Made by a program: the position numbers and the translations under genes
Shown: positions 34,535-47,111 of the stretch, piece after piece
Layout: each line of letters opens with the position of its first letter
How positions within the stretch are numbered: the stretch's first letter is position 1
The notes under the pieces: model-generated
Seen by the model: only the letters and a program-made list of their open reading frames with translations
Told to the model about the DNA's origin: nothing
Database searches by the model: none
Assembly: GCA_036320915.1 (NCBI GenBank)
Contig: JAXBDG010000010.1
Span: forward strand, 1,550,001 to 1,614,000
Direction: 5' to 3'
Length of the DNA stretch: 64,000 nt
DNA from: Linnemannia elongata
Taxonomy: Eukaryota; Mortierellomycota; Mortierellomycetes; Mortierellales; Mortierellaceae

Positions 34535-36140
34535 TTACAAATATAACTTGATCAGCTCGTCAGAGACTCCAGAGGGTGTAAGGACACCCAGGTCCGTGAA
34601 CAGCAATGTGATGTAGTTGGGAGGTGTGTAATCCACCAAGGGGTTGGATCCCTGCGAAGCCTGATCCTCCGATGTCTTCATGTGCAGAGCAGTTTGTGAT
34701 AATGCGCTCGAGGACACGGCTCCAGTCTCGTCTGACTTGGAGTCATAGTCGACATTCAGTTCCTGGAATGAGAGTGTGTCGGCATTGTACGTTGGGAGGT
34801 CGTACTGGTTCAATGGGAACAGACGAACAAACTTGTAACTACGAGTTGATGATTTTTCATGAGTTGGAAAAGGATCAATGGTGGTTAGACGTTAGTTTTT
34901 TCTCCGACTTAATTGACACCTTCGACAATAACGTCCAGTTGATCCACTCCACAACGTGAATAAAGAGCCAAGAACTTAACGTAATAAACAAAATCAAAAC
35001 AAGTAAACCAAAAAAACAGCGTCCCGTAATATGTAGCTTACCTCTCAGCGACGGCATAGAAGGGCTTATTGGCAGCCTTGGCAACGATGGCCATCTGGTA
35101 TGATCCAATCTGATTGATCAATCCTCCGTTTTCAACAACTCCTTCAGCGCCAACAAGGACCATGTCGACCTTATCAATCACATATCCGACCGCAGCATCC
35201 AGAATAATGGTCGTAGGGATTCCTGCAGCCCGCAACACCTTTGCCGAACGAATGCTGTTTTTCGAAAGGTAAGGAATAAGGACATTAAGATAAAGAACAT
35301 GGTCGGGGATGAGTCAGAATGACGCTTATCTCTTCCTGAATATGTGCATGCGCCTCCACCACACACCGCAACACAGCACATACATGCATCACAATTGACA
35401 TAAAACAAGTATGAAAAGACCTACCCTCCGTGAGTCTGGCTGGACTCTGTGACAAAGACCTTGAAGCGCTTATGGTTCTCGGCAGCCTTCTGGAGCAGGA
35501 GCGAGACAACACGAGAATGAGCATGGATCAAGATCGTCGAGCCGTCCTTAATAAATGGCACACCCAACTCTGCAATCTTGTAACGACAGGCATCGGCCTT
35601 CTCGACAAAGCTCTGACCACGGACAATCAACGTCGCCTTCCAAGCTTCAAACTCGGCCACGTCCTGAGAATTCCTGGTCACGAACCGCAAGAAGAGATCG
35701 CATCCTGCTGAGAGTGAGATCGAATTCCGGACTGAGGACTTCAACAACTGGCTGGCCACATTTATTGACAGCATGAACTCTGACATTGTCGTGGCTAGAG
35801 ATGTGTATCAATTGTTAAAGAAGTGTCCGTTAGTGCTTTTGCACAAGGTCAAGAAGCGATTAATGGGGTGAGGCAGTAGTTTATTTTTTTTCGTTGAGCT
35901 TACCGTTGGAATGCTTGATGAGCTCCACAAGGGACTGAATGGCAGCAACAGGCATGGAAAGCTCCTATATGACCCAACCCACAGACAAAGAGGAAGAGTG
36001 TCAGCGCACTTGCACCTCCTTTCACGCCAGTTGATTCCTCTTTTCCTGATTCCTTGTCGGACAACATCGTGCAGTCAACGTACGGGTGAGTTCAGGAGCA
36101 AACTCTTGTAGTTTGCGACAACGTCGAAATCCTTTGACAT
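34535..36140 (-). CDS. GCN3: Translation initiation factor eIF2B subunit alpha (Gcn3)
   Basis: Exons (minus strand) 36140-36084, 35964-35904, 35794-35425, 35254-35042 and 34838-34535 give 334 residues. eIF2B alpha is the regulatory subunit that lets the eIF2 guanine-nucleotide exchange factor sense phosphorylated eIF2. Family marks: an N-terminal helical part with [57 protein letters not shown], then [39 protein letters not shown] and [20 protein letters not shown]. The end [20 protein letters not shown] is also typical. A Ser/Thr-rich insert (about residues 270-300) precedes it. Length agrees with yeast Gcn3 (305) plus this insert. The next gene upstream on the same strand starts at 37712. 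Confidence 0.95.
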
Positions 36141-36599
36141 GGCGGAATATATGTATGTGTTATGTAGCTCCTGCTTATGTTTATATGCGTCTGCTGTGTC
36201 CGATCCTCTTGCTCTGGGTTGACGAAGGGTCGATTGTTTTGTAAAAACGTGTCGAGAAAGAAAGGAATGAGTGATGCGGTGCTCGACCATTTGCTTTTTC
36301 CAAAGTAAACACAGTGTAGCCACCCTTAAGCAACGATCAATGAGGTGAGAAAAAATTGCCACCAATTCGCCTCTAGACAACGCTTCGCAAGAGGGCAAAG
36401 GCGATCGATCATCAAGCTAAAGGGAACGCTGAGGATGAAGAGCTGGAATATGGTACAAGTGTATTTGTCTATGATGGGGATGAGGGGGATGTTCTACGAT
36501 CTAGCATGTATTCTAGGATGGTAGCTTTGTGAAAAGAAATAGTTGTTTGTCTAAAGTGAAAAATGATGGGTGGGGGATATGTTGGAGAGCTTCACCTAT
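36141..36599. other. Intergenic between GCN3 and the hotdog gene
   Basis: GCN3 promoter and 3' UTR of the thioesterase-like gene. No gene or clear site seen. Confidence 0.5.
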
Positions 36600-37712
36600 T
36601 TAAAGTGATGCACGCTTCTGGGGATCCTCGCGGACAATGGCACGGCTCAGGGAGACTACCTCCTCCTTGCCATTCTCTGTTGAGCAGACCTCGAAACGCA
36701 TCACATCGTACTCGTCATGAATCCTCTCAGGCTCGACCCAGGTCCAGACATAGACGCCAGGCTTGACCTTCAGCTCACGCTCGTATCCAACGTACAGCTC
36801 AAAGACATCCCCACGCTTATAGAAGGCCGATCCGGCTGGGACTGCAACTTCTGCCTTGGCATCGGTCTCATAGGACGCAATCTTGGGCAGATCTGTTGCG
36901 GTCTTGGAGGAGCCCGAGCCGTTAGCATAGTATCCGGTACGGAGTCCAAACGTCAGAACGTCATGAATCAATGACACATAGCGAGAGTTGGTAACATGTC
37001 CCAACTCGTCCTCGTCCGACTTGCGCAAGTGGATTTGGACACGGAAGGCGTTGGCGGGTCGTTCAGAGCCAGTTGCTCTCTTGCTGGGTGCCTGAGCATT
37101 CAGGAACTGGATGGTTGAGGGGGCAGCAAGAGACTTGTCCTGGAAGATTCCTGGAGTGGGTCTGAAGAAGCGGAATCCCTTGTCGTCCGTCTGCCATTTC
37201 ACAAAGACGATCGATCCCTCAGCGCTGGCAAAGACACGCTCAGGCTCATCATCCTCGTCCAAAGTAGCGTATTGTTCGTCCTGCTCCCGATTGTTAAAAT
37301 CCCGCTTGGCCTGGCTCGCGGGGACAGTCAAGAATCGGTGCTGGAACTGGACGCTGGTGTTGCCGATGTTTACGAAACGGGTCTCGACACGGAAGAGCTG
37401 GCCAAAGCGGGGTCGACTCCTGGTGCGGCCCCACTCGTCGGGCAGGCTGTTACTGTTCTCGGGGTAGTGCTGATCCATCTTGAGGTTGGCATAGCGGACG
37501 ACTCTGTTCTTGTTTTCGAGGTGGGGGAAGACAGCCATCAATTGCCGGATGTGGGCGTCTCTGGCATCGTCGACGAGTAGGAAGAGCGACTCCATATGTC
37601 TACATTCGGTTGTTCCCTCGATCCAGCGTGTGGGTTGTGTGGGCTGGGAGAAGACAATGTGAACCGGGCCGGTTGCCTCGGGGTAGTGTGTAGCGGAGAT
37701 ATCTGTTGCCAT
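36600..37712 (-). CDS. Double-hotdog thioesterase-like protein
   Basis: Single-exon gene of 370 residues. Residues about 215-360 fit a hotdog fold of the 4-hydroxybenzoyl-CoA/acyl-ACP thioesterase type: GHVTNSRYVSLIHDVL at 238-253 aligns with the HVNNxxY helix motif, followed by a strand-rich part with YKRGDVFELYVGYERELKVK. The first half (about 40-200) is also strand-rich (GQLFRVETRFVNIGNTSVQF, GSIVFVKWQ) and probably a second hotdog that lacks the HVxN motif, as in two-domain acyl thioesterases. Substrate is not predictable; an acyl-CoA or acyl carrier would fit a lipid-rich fungus. No targeting peptide or membrane span is evident. Codon use is biased as in the other well-expressed genes. 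Confidence 0.75.
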   Translation of the reverse strand: MATDISATHYPEATGPVHIVFSQPTQPTRWIEGTTECRHMESLFLLVDDARDAHIRQLMAVFPHLENKNRVVRYANLKMDQHYPENSNSLPDEWGRTRSRPRFGQLFRVETRFVNIGNTSVQFQHRFLTVPASQAKRDFNNREQDEQYATLDEDDEPERVFASAEGSIVFVKWQTDDKGFRFFRPTPGIFQDKSLAAPSTIQFLNAQAPSKRATGSERPANAFRVQIHLRKSDEDELGHVTNSRYVSLIHDVLTFGLRTGYYANGSGSSKTATDLPKIASYETDAKAEVAVPAGSAFYKRGDVFELYVGYERELKVKPGVYVWTWVEPERIHDEYDVMRFEVCSTENGKEEVVSLSRAIVREDPQKRASL

Positions 37713-40700
37713 TATTATTGGGTTCAGGTTTGGTGTGTGTGTTGGTGTTCCTTATTGTGTTGGTATCAGTTACCGGTAGTTAACTTGGGCTGGTGTAGAG
37801 GTCGTAGCCTTAGTTGTAGTTGGAGTTGTAGTTGTGGTATAAAAGTTGAGTGCAGAGTTGAGAGTGGAGAGAGGAGAGGGGATTGAATGGCGAATGGTGA
37901 ATGAGGGGAGAAGGAAAGAAAAGAGAAAAAGAAAGAAGGGGAATGAAAGATGTATAAAAAGGGATTGGCAAAGCGGGCATTCGGCACGCAGTTGATCGTT
38001 TTCTGCTTATGTGACGAACAGGAGAAGGATTCCACGTGATGGATAGCGGCTCAACAGTTATGAACGGCGGAATTGTGTTCTTTTTGCCGGACACACTGTT
38101 GCTGGGGTTGCATCCCATTGGCCCGCACTGGATAAAAAGACCGCTTGGTCCGCTCTCTCCTGCCTACTGTCCGAGGATAAATGACAAAACAAACAGACGG
38201 AATTGTCCTTTGTTCGCTCAATTGCTTTTTATCGCCTTTCTTTCTATTGTCAATGGTACACGCTCATCTATCGCTGCCTGTCATTATTCGACGACCCTTC
38301 ATGCTGCTTCTTTTTTCTCCACTGTCTCTCCTTATCCAAAGGAAAATCTCTTTCCCTGCCATCCATGCAATAGCTCCGCTGTTGTACTATACCCCGTCTG
38401 GAGAAAGTGACCTGGATGTGGGAGATTTGGCAATTGCCCAGTCGGAGTCCACGATGATGGTGCTCCTATCAAATTCTCCACCCAAAAATGAATTGGAACA
38501 CTCCCCGATCGATCATCTCTATATCCAGCAGGAATGGTTAGCATTCATAAATAGGGGTGCTTGGATGAATATTTAGGTGAGCCGACTACCCCCTCTCGCT
38601 CTCTCTCTCTTTCTCATCCTTCCTCGAAGCAATTGTCACAACAACAGTAGACACGCAAGGGAGGAGGATGACTAACGCTGCTTTTCTTTTCTAAGACAAT
38701 AAACATTTGATCCACAAACAGCACGAACATTCTTTTGACAGGCTGTTCTTGTTGTCCGTGTCTGAAGGAGAATAAAAGGAATTGCATCATTTGTTTACCT
38801 TCTTGTTCGGTTGAGCCATGTGCGCGCTGCGCTAAATCCCTTTAAGAATACAAAAATTGGACAGAAAACATGACAAACATCGCAGGCAAATGCACATTAA
38901 GGTGATACACAACACCCGGCCGGATGAGAGAGGGAGGCTGACTTTGTTTTTGGACTTGAGGTCCATATTCTAGGCCACTTCCTTCATCATTGTCTGCTGG
39001 GTTCGGTTCGAACAAGAATGCCACGTTGCCCCTTTGTCTCTCTCTCAGCATATGTGCATGGGTCTCACTTGTGCATGGAACTCGGGTATATTTTACCCAT
39101 CGTATTTGTCGATCACGAATATTAGGTGCAAAAGGGGAGTGCAGAAAACTATAAGAGTCCATTGCCCCTTCCTTCTACGGGATCTTCATTCGGCTTCAAT
39201 ATACTTCTATGATGCTCAATGAAACCCAGGAAGACTAAAGCTCTACTGCATTGCAGGAAACCATACTGTTGTTTGTTGATATGCACCTGACAGTCTGGCC
39301 ACTTCGAACCTTTTTTGTCTATCTGGTCGTTCCAGAAGAGGCGCAAATGAGTCAATTGGATCAAATTGGTGGCAACACAAAACAAGGCGAAATTGGCAAC
39401 GATTGTCGTCGGTGGCGGAATATCACCGTTCACGCACAAACAATACACAGAGATATGAATTGTGTTTCACTCATTTCGATTGTTTCGAGTATATCCTCGA
39501 TACCCAGGTTCTTTTCCTTTGCAGCAGCAGCTGCTTATGAGATATCCAGACTGCCACTTACCAAATGATCTCAACAATCGGATCATCCAACGGATATTTG
39601 TTTTTTCTTCTTGTTTATGGAAAGCACGCCATGTCATTTTTTTTTTGCATTGACAGGTGCACGAACGCAAGGCACGCTGTAATCCACATGCAGTTTATAA
39701 ATATGAATTGGCTGCTGCTGTGTTGAACTCTGATGGGTGCGCTGGTCCAACATTCTTGATAGGAAAACTCCGAGGAAGGTTCTTTTCGAACCCCTGGGTA
39801 AACGCGCGTCAACGGCCAGGGCTGAAGCAAGTCGAGTTGATTCTGCCCCAAGAAACAATAGGTATCTTGTGATCATACACCCCAAAGCACCAAATCAGTG
39901 AACGAGGATACCAAGCACAGCTCAAAAACAGATATGGCGACAGGGGTAAGACAAGAGCAGCAATTAAAAAAAGGCGCCGTGTTCGATTATATTGCTATTA
40001 CCCGCCGTTCAGGACTGGTTCCACTCCAGCATTGTTTATTAATAAACCATGGAGACAGAGAGAAAGAGAGTGGTAAACTATTGAGCTGCAATCGTTGTAC
40101 CACTTTGAACCAGTTATTTCCCGCCACTGTCCTGCACCTGTCCTGGCGTGCTCTGTCCTGCCCACGATGTCCGTTCTTGTTTCCTCCCTCTCTCCACTCA
40201 TTTCATTCATGGAACAATCCAACAATGCCATCTCGCCCGTCAATTTGTTTATTTGTTTATGCGACAAAAAAATTGAGGGAGGAGGACAGGGGAACACAAA
40301 GAAAGGGGAAAAAAAAAGATGCACTTGCATCACGTAAAGCATGGCTGCTTGACCGCTTGACCGAACCAAACTAAAACGAGTGAGCCGTGAAGAAAACAAA
40401 TACACAAATAAAGAGTTAACGCGAAAACGTGTTTGTAAAAGGAGGCACCAAATACAGTACACACCACAGCGCCCATCTTTTTTCTCCTTCCATCTCATTT
40501 TTTTTTCTCTCGCGTTGGTTGAAAGGTCAACAGACCGAGTCAATGCGAAAAAGAGGGTAGTAAAGAGTACCAAAGCTCTCTGACAGCCTGGCTTGCTGAG
40601 TGCGTCCTTTTTTTCTTCTTTTTCCGCCTTTTCCTCCTTCTGCCCTCGTTTTTTACCCATAGGTAAGGGCAAGCAACCACTCAAAAGTCTCATTTATCCA

Positions 40701-43221
40701 TTGTGGGGATGACGGTACACACAAACTCACGCCTCCAAAGTCCATTGTTTTGACGCGAGTTTGTATTGGTTCTGAGTTATTTTTTGCATGGTTGAGCATA
40801 AACCTTTTGACCCCTTCTTTCCGAGAAAAACAATGCTGCTAAAATAAATGCATGGGGCATGATTGCATGGTGCATAGTCGGAGACACAAAGGCCTGTCAT
40901 TTTCCAGCGAGGTAAGTTAGCTCTCCCATCTATACTTCTCACTCGCTCCATCTTGATGAGATAGAACTAAGAGGCGAGCTTCCTTGGGGAACCCTGCCGT
41001 GGAGAAAACTCGAACCTGCTCCTCCTCTTGCGGCTGCTACTGCTGATCCTCCCCGAAGATCGTCTCATGCCCATCTTTTTTTTTTTGCTAGCTTTGCCGC
41101 TAAAAGCATTGCCATCTCAATTGTTATTATTATTATTTTTTTTGTTATACAAGGGTAAAAGGGGTTGAGCGTTGTACCTTTGTTGATAAAAAGCATGGAA
41201 AAAAGGTGCCTTTTCAGTTGTGGCCATCTTAACTATGCTCTTGTTTAGGTCATGGTGACAATGACGACGTTTCAATGACAATATGGACCTCTCCTCTGAG
41301 GCAAGAATAAAAATGAGAGTGGGTGGTGAAAGAGTGAATACAAGGAGGTCAAGGAAAGAGCGAGTGGGTGAGGTGGATGCATGACCCATTGTTCAATCAG
41401 TCGTTACCAGTGTCCTGTGTCTGAAAGCAAAAAGACGACAAGGTTGATTCGAGAACGAAAAAAAAGGAAAGAGCGACTATCAGTTTTCCGACGTTGGCGC
41501 GAACAGGTAAACGAATGAAGCGATTTGATTGGCGGAAATACACGCCATCCTGCTCTTTGCCCCTTTGTTTATGTCTGCGTGCGTGTGCGAGTGCTAGACC
41601 AAAAAAAACCATCCTTAGATGTTTATGTTGTTGTAAACAAACAAAGGGACCCACTCGACCGACATAAGGAAAAAAAAAGGTGCTCAACTCATTGCAACAA
41701 GAGGGGGAGTGAGAGAGCACAGTCAGTCCCCTGGGCCATAATTTTTGAAAAGGAAAGGGCGTGGCCATTTAGAGTGGTGTTACAGACCCGAATTGACGAG
41801 TGTCTACTTTCGATGAATGGAGGGTACGGCGGGAGGAGTGTGGAGGAGTTAGATGTAGAGAACCAGAAGAGTCAAGGCCTGGCCTGCAGGTGTAAGTTTA
41901 TTAAAACGAGGTTGGCGCAACAATGGACAAAGGAGAGAGAAGAGAAGAGCACGGCTGACTTGATCCTGTCCGACTAGACAATTGAAAGGGACAGAGCACT
42001 GAACACTGCCAAAAACTTTTTTTCCTTCTTTGTGCACTGTGTTCGACAGAAGGGCTGGACCGGGTGCAGGGAACACAGACGATTGGGCGGACGGATGACT
42101 CGAGGCCACGCAGACAGAACAGATAGACGAGGACGCAGTCGATAAACAACTCATTCGAATCCTTCCTTGTGCCCTGCTCTCTGCCTTGCCTTGCCTTACC
42201 CCAGCAAAAAAGATGAACGGGAAAAAGAAAATGATATAAAGAGTCTGTCAAAGAACGGAACTGTTGTTCGTCTTTTTCTTTCGTTTCCTCTTTTTCTCCT
42301 CTCTCTCCTTCATCACCCCTCTCAGCTTATCTTCTGCTTTGACATCCACCTCCACTCCTCTTCTCAAAGAACACACACACCGTCCTTTTAACCCACACTC
42401 AAGTCCTCGCCCTCAATCATCTCTATCCTCGTCTCCATCCCTCACTCCCTCTCGCAATTTCTTCCATTATCAAATCAAATTGTCCTTGTCTTTCGATCTT
42501 CGTCTGACATATCAAAAAGGTATAACCCCTCTCTTCATTCATTTTCTATCCTTCACTCCATCCTTCACCACCCCTCCTTGGTGTCAAGTGTTCTCAATGG
42601 CTTCAGTTTTTATCACCCTTGCATCCTCATACGGGTTGTTTCAGTTATCCCCTGAAGCTTGCCGCCACTTTACCTCTATCTTTCAGCCGCCAATCCTTCC
42701 TTCTTTACCTTTGGTGCAAAGGTCGATCGTTATGCTGTGCTGGTCATAGCTACTCGTTCTCTTCCCTCTTTCTCTCATTTCCCTCCAACTCTCTTTACCC
42801 CCTCTCCTCTCCTTATCTGTCCTACAGTATTATAAATCCACCACAGGGTCAAGTGCAGATGGCTAGGCCTATATCCAATGGCACGAAAATGGCGTGCTCG
42901 CGAAATTTTTTATTTGGTCCGAGTGGAGTCCACAGACAAACCCTATTCCGATACTAGCATGGCTCTATTTACGTGGCCTGGGTCATAACTTCCCCGTTGT
43001 TGCTAACGAAGACAACTGCACATGCATTGTCCACGCTTCACAAACAAACATTGATATGTTACCAACTTTCTCACTCACATTTATCCTTATCCTCACTCTC
43101 CTCTCCTTGAACTACCTATATTCTTAATAGCTTCGCCTGATTACAGAAACCTCCGAGCGGACACTTTCCCTCAAACAGCTTCACAACCTTCCCTCACTTT
43201 CATATCTATCCTCACACACAA
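37713..43221. other. 5.5-kb gene-poor region upstream of the GATA gene
   Basis: No gene I can support between the hotdog gene and the divergent GATA gene. Several 60-150-codon frames exist but lack domains, splice context or balanced composition. A short stretch at about 39150-39880 has frames open on both strands and more even base use; it may be a decayed coding fragment. The last 1 kb (42200-43221) is C/T-rich and ends in a typical 5' UTR. Confidence 0.5.
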
Positions 43222-45389
43222 ATGGCAGCCAACGAGATGGATCATGACTCGGCTTCGGCCTCTGCCTCAACCACCCTTGGCTTCGAGCAATCTGGCCCTG
43301 GTCAATTGCTCCTCCAGCACCGACTTAGCCAACTTCGTAACAGCGCTGCTCTCTCTTCTAACAACAACACTTCTACAGCCCGTGCCATCGCCCCTTCAAG
43401 TTCGCCTTTGAAGGATATCGCCAGTGCTCTCCTTATTTCAGGTAATGCACACTTCCATACATGACTGGTTGTACATTGAACGCGAATGTCCATGAAACCT
43501 AATGTGCTCATCTCCTTTGCAATCTAATAGCCAACCGTGCCTCGGACGCCCAATCCCTGTTGAACAAGACTCCTTCGGCTTCATCTTGGAAGTCGTCCAT
43601 CACCGCACGAACCACTTCCAATGATAACGACGATGACCTTCAGCCAACTCCCGAACAACAAGAATACTTCCGCCAGCAACTGCTAAAGCATCAACAACAG
43701 GTGCAGCAGCAGCGATTCCAGCAACAACTTCTCCTCAATGCTCAGCTGCAGGCCCAGCGACAGTTGCAACAGCAACAACAGCAACAGCTGCAGCAACAGG
43801 CATCCGAGCAAGAACAGCGAATTTCACAGACCCTGGCCAAGACTTCCACATCGACAAAGAATGACACAGACCCTTTCCATGATTGCGATATGGCTATGGT
43901 CTCTCCTGTCACTACTAACTCCGATGTCGATCCCGCTACTTCCAAGGCCGCCGCCTCATCCTCTACTTCCCCACAAAAGACCGGCAAGGCCACCAAGCCC
44001 AAAAAGCAGAGCACGCGCCCACCAAGGTCGCTCGAGTGCTTCAACTGCAAGGTCACTCAAACTCCTCTTTGGCGCCGAACATTGGATCGCAAGCACTCCC
44101 TCTGTAACGCATGCGGCCTCTACTACAAGCAATACAATGGTCACCGTCCCCTCCATGCTCGCCACAAGCCCTCCTTAAGCCAAGGACAGCAACGCGAATC
44201 TGCATCACCCTATAGCTCTCCATCGACAGCCTCGAGCCCCTCCAGAGTCGTCCCCTTGGCTCCCAAGAAGGACATTGTCTCCATGCCCAGTTCCCCTGCC
44301 ACTGTCATGTCGTCTCCTCGATCCATTACAAGTGATCTTGACTCCGACGTTGTCGAGTCTGGTGCTTTGCACTCTGATGCCAGCCCTGTCCTTCAGGCAT
44401 CCATGCCTTCTCCCTCTGAGAGCAGCCACAGCGACGATGCTGAGAACGACTCGACTGCCGAAACCCCCTCTGTCGAGCATCAACAGCCTGCTCAGATGGC
44501 GGATTGGTCCCAGTCGGCCTTCCCTTGGATGCAGTCCATAGGCGGTCCTTTCATGCTCATGACTCCTGCCTCCACTCAGGATATGTCCATGGCTGGCCCC
44601 AACCCCTTCTTTTCGGGCGATCTTTCGGCTATGACCTCGGCTACTACGTCGCCTATGATGACTGGCGAGGCCGGCAACACATTCTCGTCCAACAGCTCTG
44701 TCTGCTCTCCTTTGGCCATGCCCGATGCATACTCGCTGCCTCCCACTGCATTGAACGCCGCAAAGATTCCCACGCAGTTACTTCAGGCAACTCCCACCTC
44801 GTTGATGGGCCAGTCTACTCCCATCGCCGCCGCTGCCGCTGCCTCGCAGTCCAAGTCGCTCATCTTTGACGATGCTCGCTTCCAAGTGTTGGTTGAGCAC
44901 ATGCGACCTGGACAGATGTACAAGTTCCTCAACATCCTCGAGAAGCGTTGCCACGTCCTCCGCTACCGTCTGGGCATGCCTCCAGTCCAGGCCTCGACTT
45001 TGGACCACGAGCAGCAGTTATTGAACTTGTTGCAGCCTCAGCGCCCTGCTGAAATCCCCGCCACTACTGCCACCACTACCATGTCCTCGGAGTCTGCCAA
45101 TGCTTCCCTTCATAAGCAATTGCTGCAGTCCGCTGACCTCATTGCGACGTTCCTCCAGACGACCGAGGCAGGCAACGCCTTTATGGGCCGCGGCATGGAT
45201 GTCGACAACCACCATGAGTCGAACACCCATCAGCAGGACGAGTCCAGCGCGGACTCGCAGTTCTCGGCCCTTGCTCTCTTGAACCGTGTTGCCGGTGACT
45301 CCAACATGATGAGCAACAACGACGCTATGGACGCCAACAAGCTGTGGTCGGCGACTCGGCCTTCGATCGCAGTGTACGCCAACGAGTAA
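43222..45389 (+). CDS. GATA-type zinc-finger transcription factor
   Basis: Exons 43222-43441 and 43531-45389 give 692 residues. A single GATA finger lies at about 243-268: Cys243-X2-Cys246-X18-Cys265-X2-Cys268, with [15 protein letters not shown] and [18 protein letters not shown], followed by basic residues. The X18 loop and the YYKQ...HRP ending differ from nitrogen-type AreA fingers (X17, FKLHGxxRP). Before it is a Gln-rich region (about 110-170) and after it long Ser/Pro-rich disorder. A further predicted helical block (about 520-560, [20 protein letters not shown]) looks conserved in type and could mediate dimerisation. The protein should act in the nucleus on GATA sites; which process it controls is unknown. 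It has 5.5 kb of gene-poor DNA upstream. Confidence 0.9.
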
Positions 45390-47111
45390 GGACCTCTGCC
45401 CATGTTGGCTTGAGCGGAGATGAGCTCTGCTTGTTCTCTTGTCTCTTGCCGATGTTGTCTTACCTCCTGTCCGTCGCCCTGCGCTTGCCACAACGTTTAC
45501 CTTGGTGAGCCGCAGTCTACTCTACTTGGAGTGGACTTGCAACCCTGCTCGACGCTATTGTTTTTTTATACAACACCCTCCATTCCCCATTCTGTATTAT
45601 CTTTTTCTTCTGTATCAATACCTTCCTTCCCCTTCTATACCTTCAGTATCCGACGTATATTCGCCCAGCCTCTCTTACCTTAAGGCCTTTTTCGTCTACC
45701 TTCCCTACTCTACACTTTTGACTTTTTTTCTTTTCCACTTTTTTGGCCTTTTTTTCTTTCTTTTTTTTTTCTGGACTCTTCGTCCGGTGGACACGACTTT
45801 TTTTCTTTTTCTTTTGGCGGTCTTTATCTGGTTCCTTTTCTTCATGCTGTGCCGCTGGTACTTGCAACGTTTTTTCCTTTTTGTTATATGGGTCTTCGTT
45901 TTTTTTCTTCGCTGTCTTTTCCATTTCGACACTTCACCGCCTCATCAGAGAGAGCGATGTTTTCGGTTTTTGTTCCTTTGGAAACAACAAGAGTGTGAGA
46001 GAGATACAAGAGGAGAAACCTTTTACTTTAGGATTATTTGCGACCAACCCCCCATGAGAGAAAAACCAACCATATTAAAGACACAAAGAAACCGGGCTGG
46101 GTAGAGGGGAGATCTCGAGATCAAATACTTCGAGCATCTCCACTTGACCTTCCTCCATCTTGGCAACAAGAAGTAGGTAGCGTCGAACCTCGACCTGGCC
46201 CACCTCCCCCCCTCCCGTTCCAGGGCCAACGTGATATTTGGCCTGATATTATCGTCCCACCTATGATTGAACGAATTTATGTCTTTTGCTGAGGAGAGGG
46301 CTCCTGTTGATACTACCAAAAATCTACAAATATGCCTCTTGTACTTCCTTTAGCAATTGACATGAACACAAAAAAAAGGGTCGAGAAAACTATTGGCAAA
46401 GTGATAGGATCTCGTCCTTTTTTTTTCCCCCGCCTCCTTTCGACTATGACATATCAACATTCCTTCGACATATTCGACACCACCAGCCTCAACATCACAC
46501 GACCCTCACGACTCTTTAGGACTGCAGAATCGGTCCCCAACGTTAAAACGACATAACGCAACAGACGACACCAAACGACACATCTTCGACCCCTTGAGAG
46601 AACTCACAAACATGCCATGGACATGGAATGTTGGCTGCTAAATCAGCGCCTCCTTTTTTTTTTTTTTGGTCGTCTGACTACATCGTCTTCACCACACAAC
46701 ATACCAAGGACTTCCACTAATAACAAAACCCAACAAGCTGGATGGACACACTTTCGACACCCCTTCATGCTTCCATTTTGTTTTGCTTTTTCTTTTTTCA
46801 TTTTTCTGATATCACCTCTTACTTCAAGACCCATTGTTCAGCGCCACTAACATTGGTGAGCCAATCATCAAGCGTGCTGATCAAACCACAGTCTATGTTC
46901 ATATCCTTTTTTCTTTTTCTTTGGGTCATAAAGAGGGGCCTGCTCAAATTTGAAAAGACAAGGTTCGATACGACTTTATCGTCTGTTGTTGGTTTTATTA
47001 CAAAATCTACAATTTTCTTTTAAGCGTTCTTGGAAGATGAGAGGGGGGTAATAAGAAGAATGGGTATGTTGGCCTTCAAGATAGCGACCAAATACAAAAA
47101 AAAAAGAGCTA
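45390..47111. other. Intergenic between convergent GATA and kinase genes
   Basis: T-rich sequence to about 45950 with long C/T runs, probably GATA-gene 3' UTR. No gene supported; open frames here are Phe/Leu-rich translations of T runs. Confidence 0.5.

Noticed and set aside
39150..39880. Frames on both strands between the hotdog and GATA genes
   Set aside because: Even composition hints at old coding DNA, but no family, start or splice chain could be supported.
45439..46104. 221-codon plus-strand frame after the GATA gene
   Set aside because: Phe/Leu-rich translation of T-rich 3' UTR-like DNA with no recognised motif.
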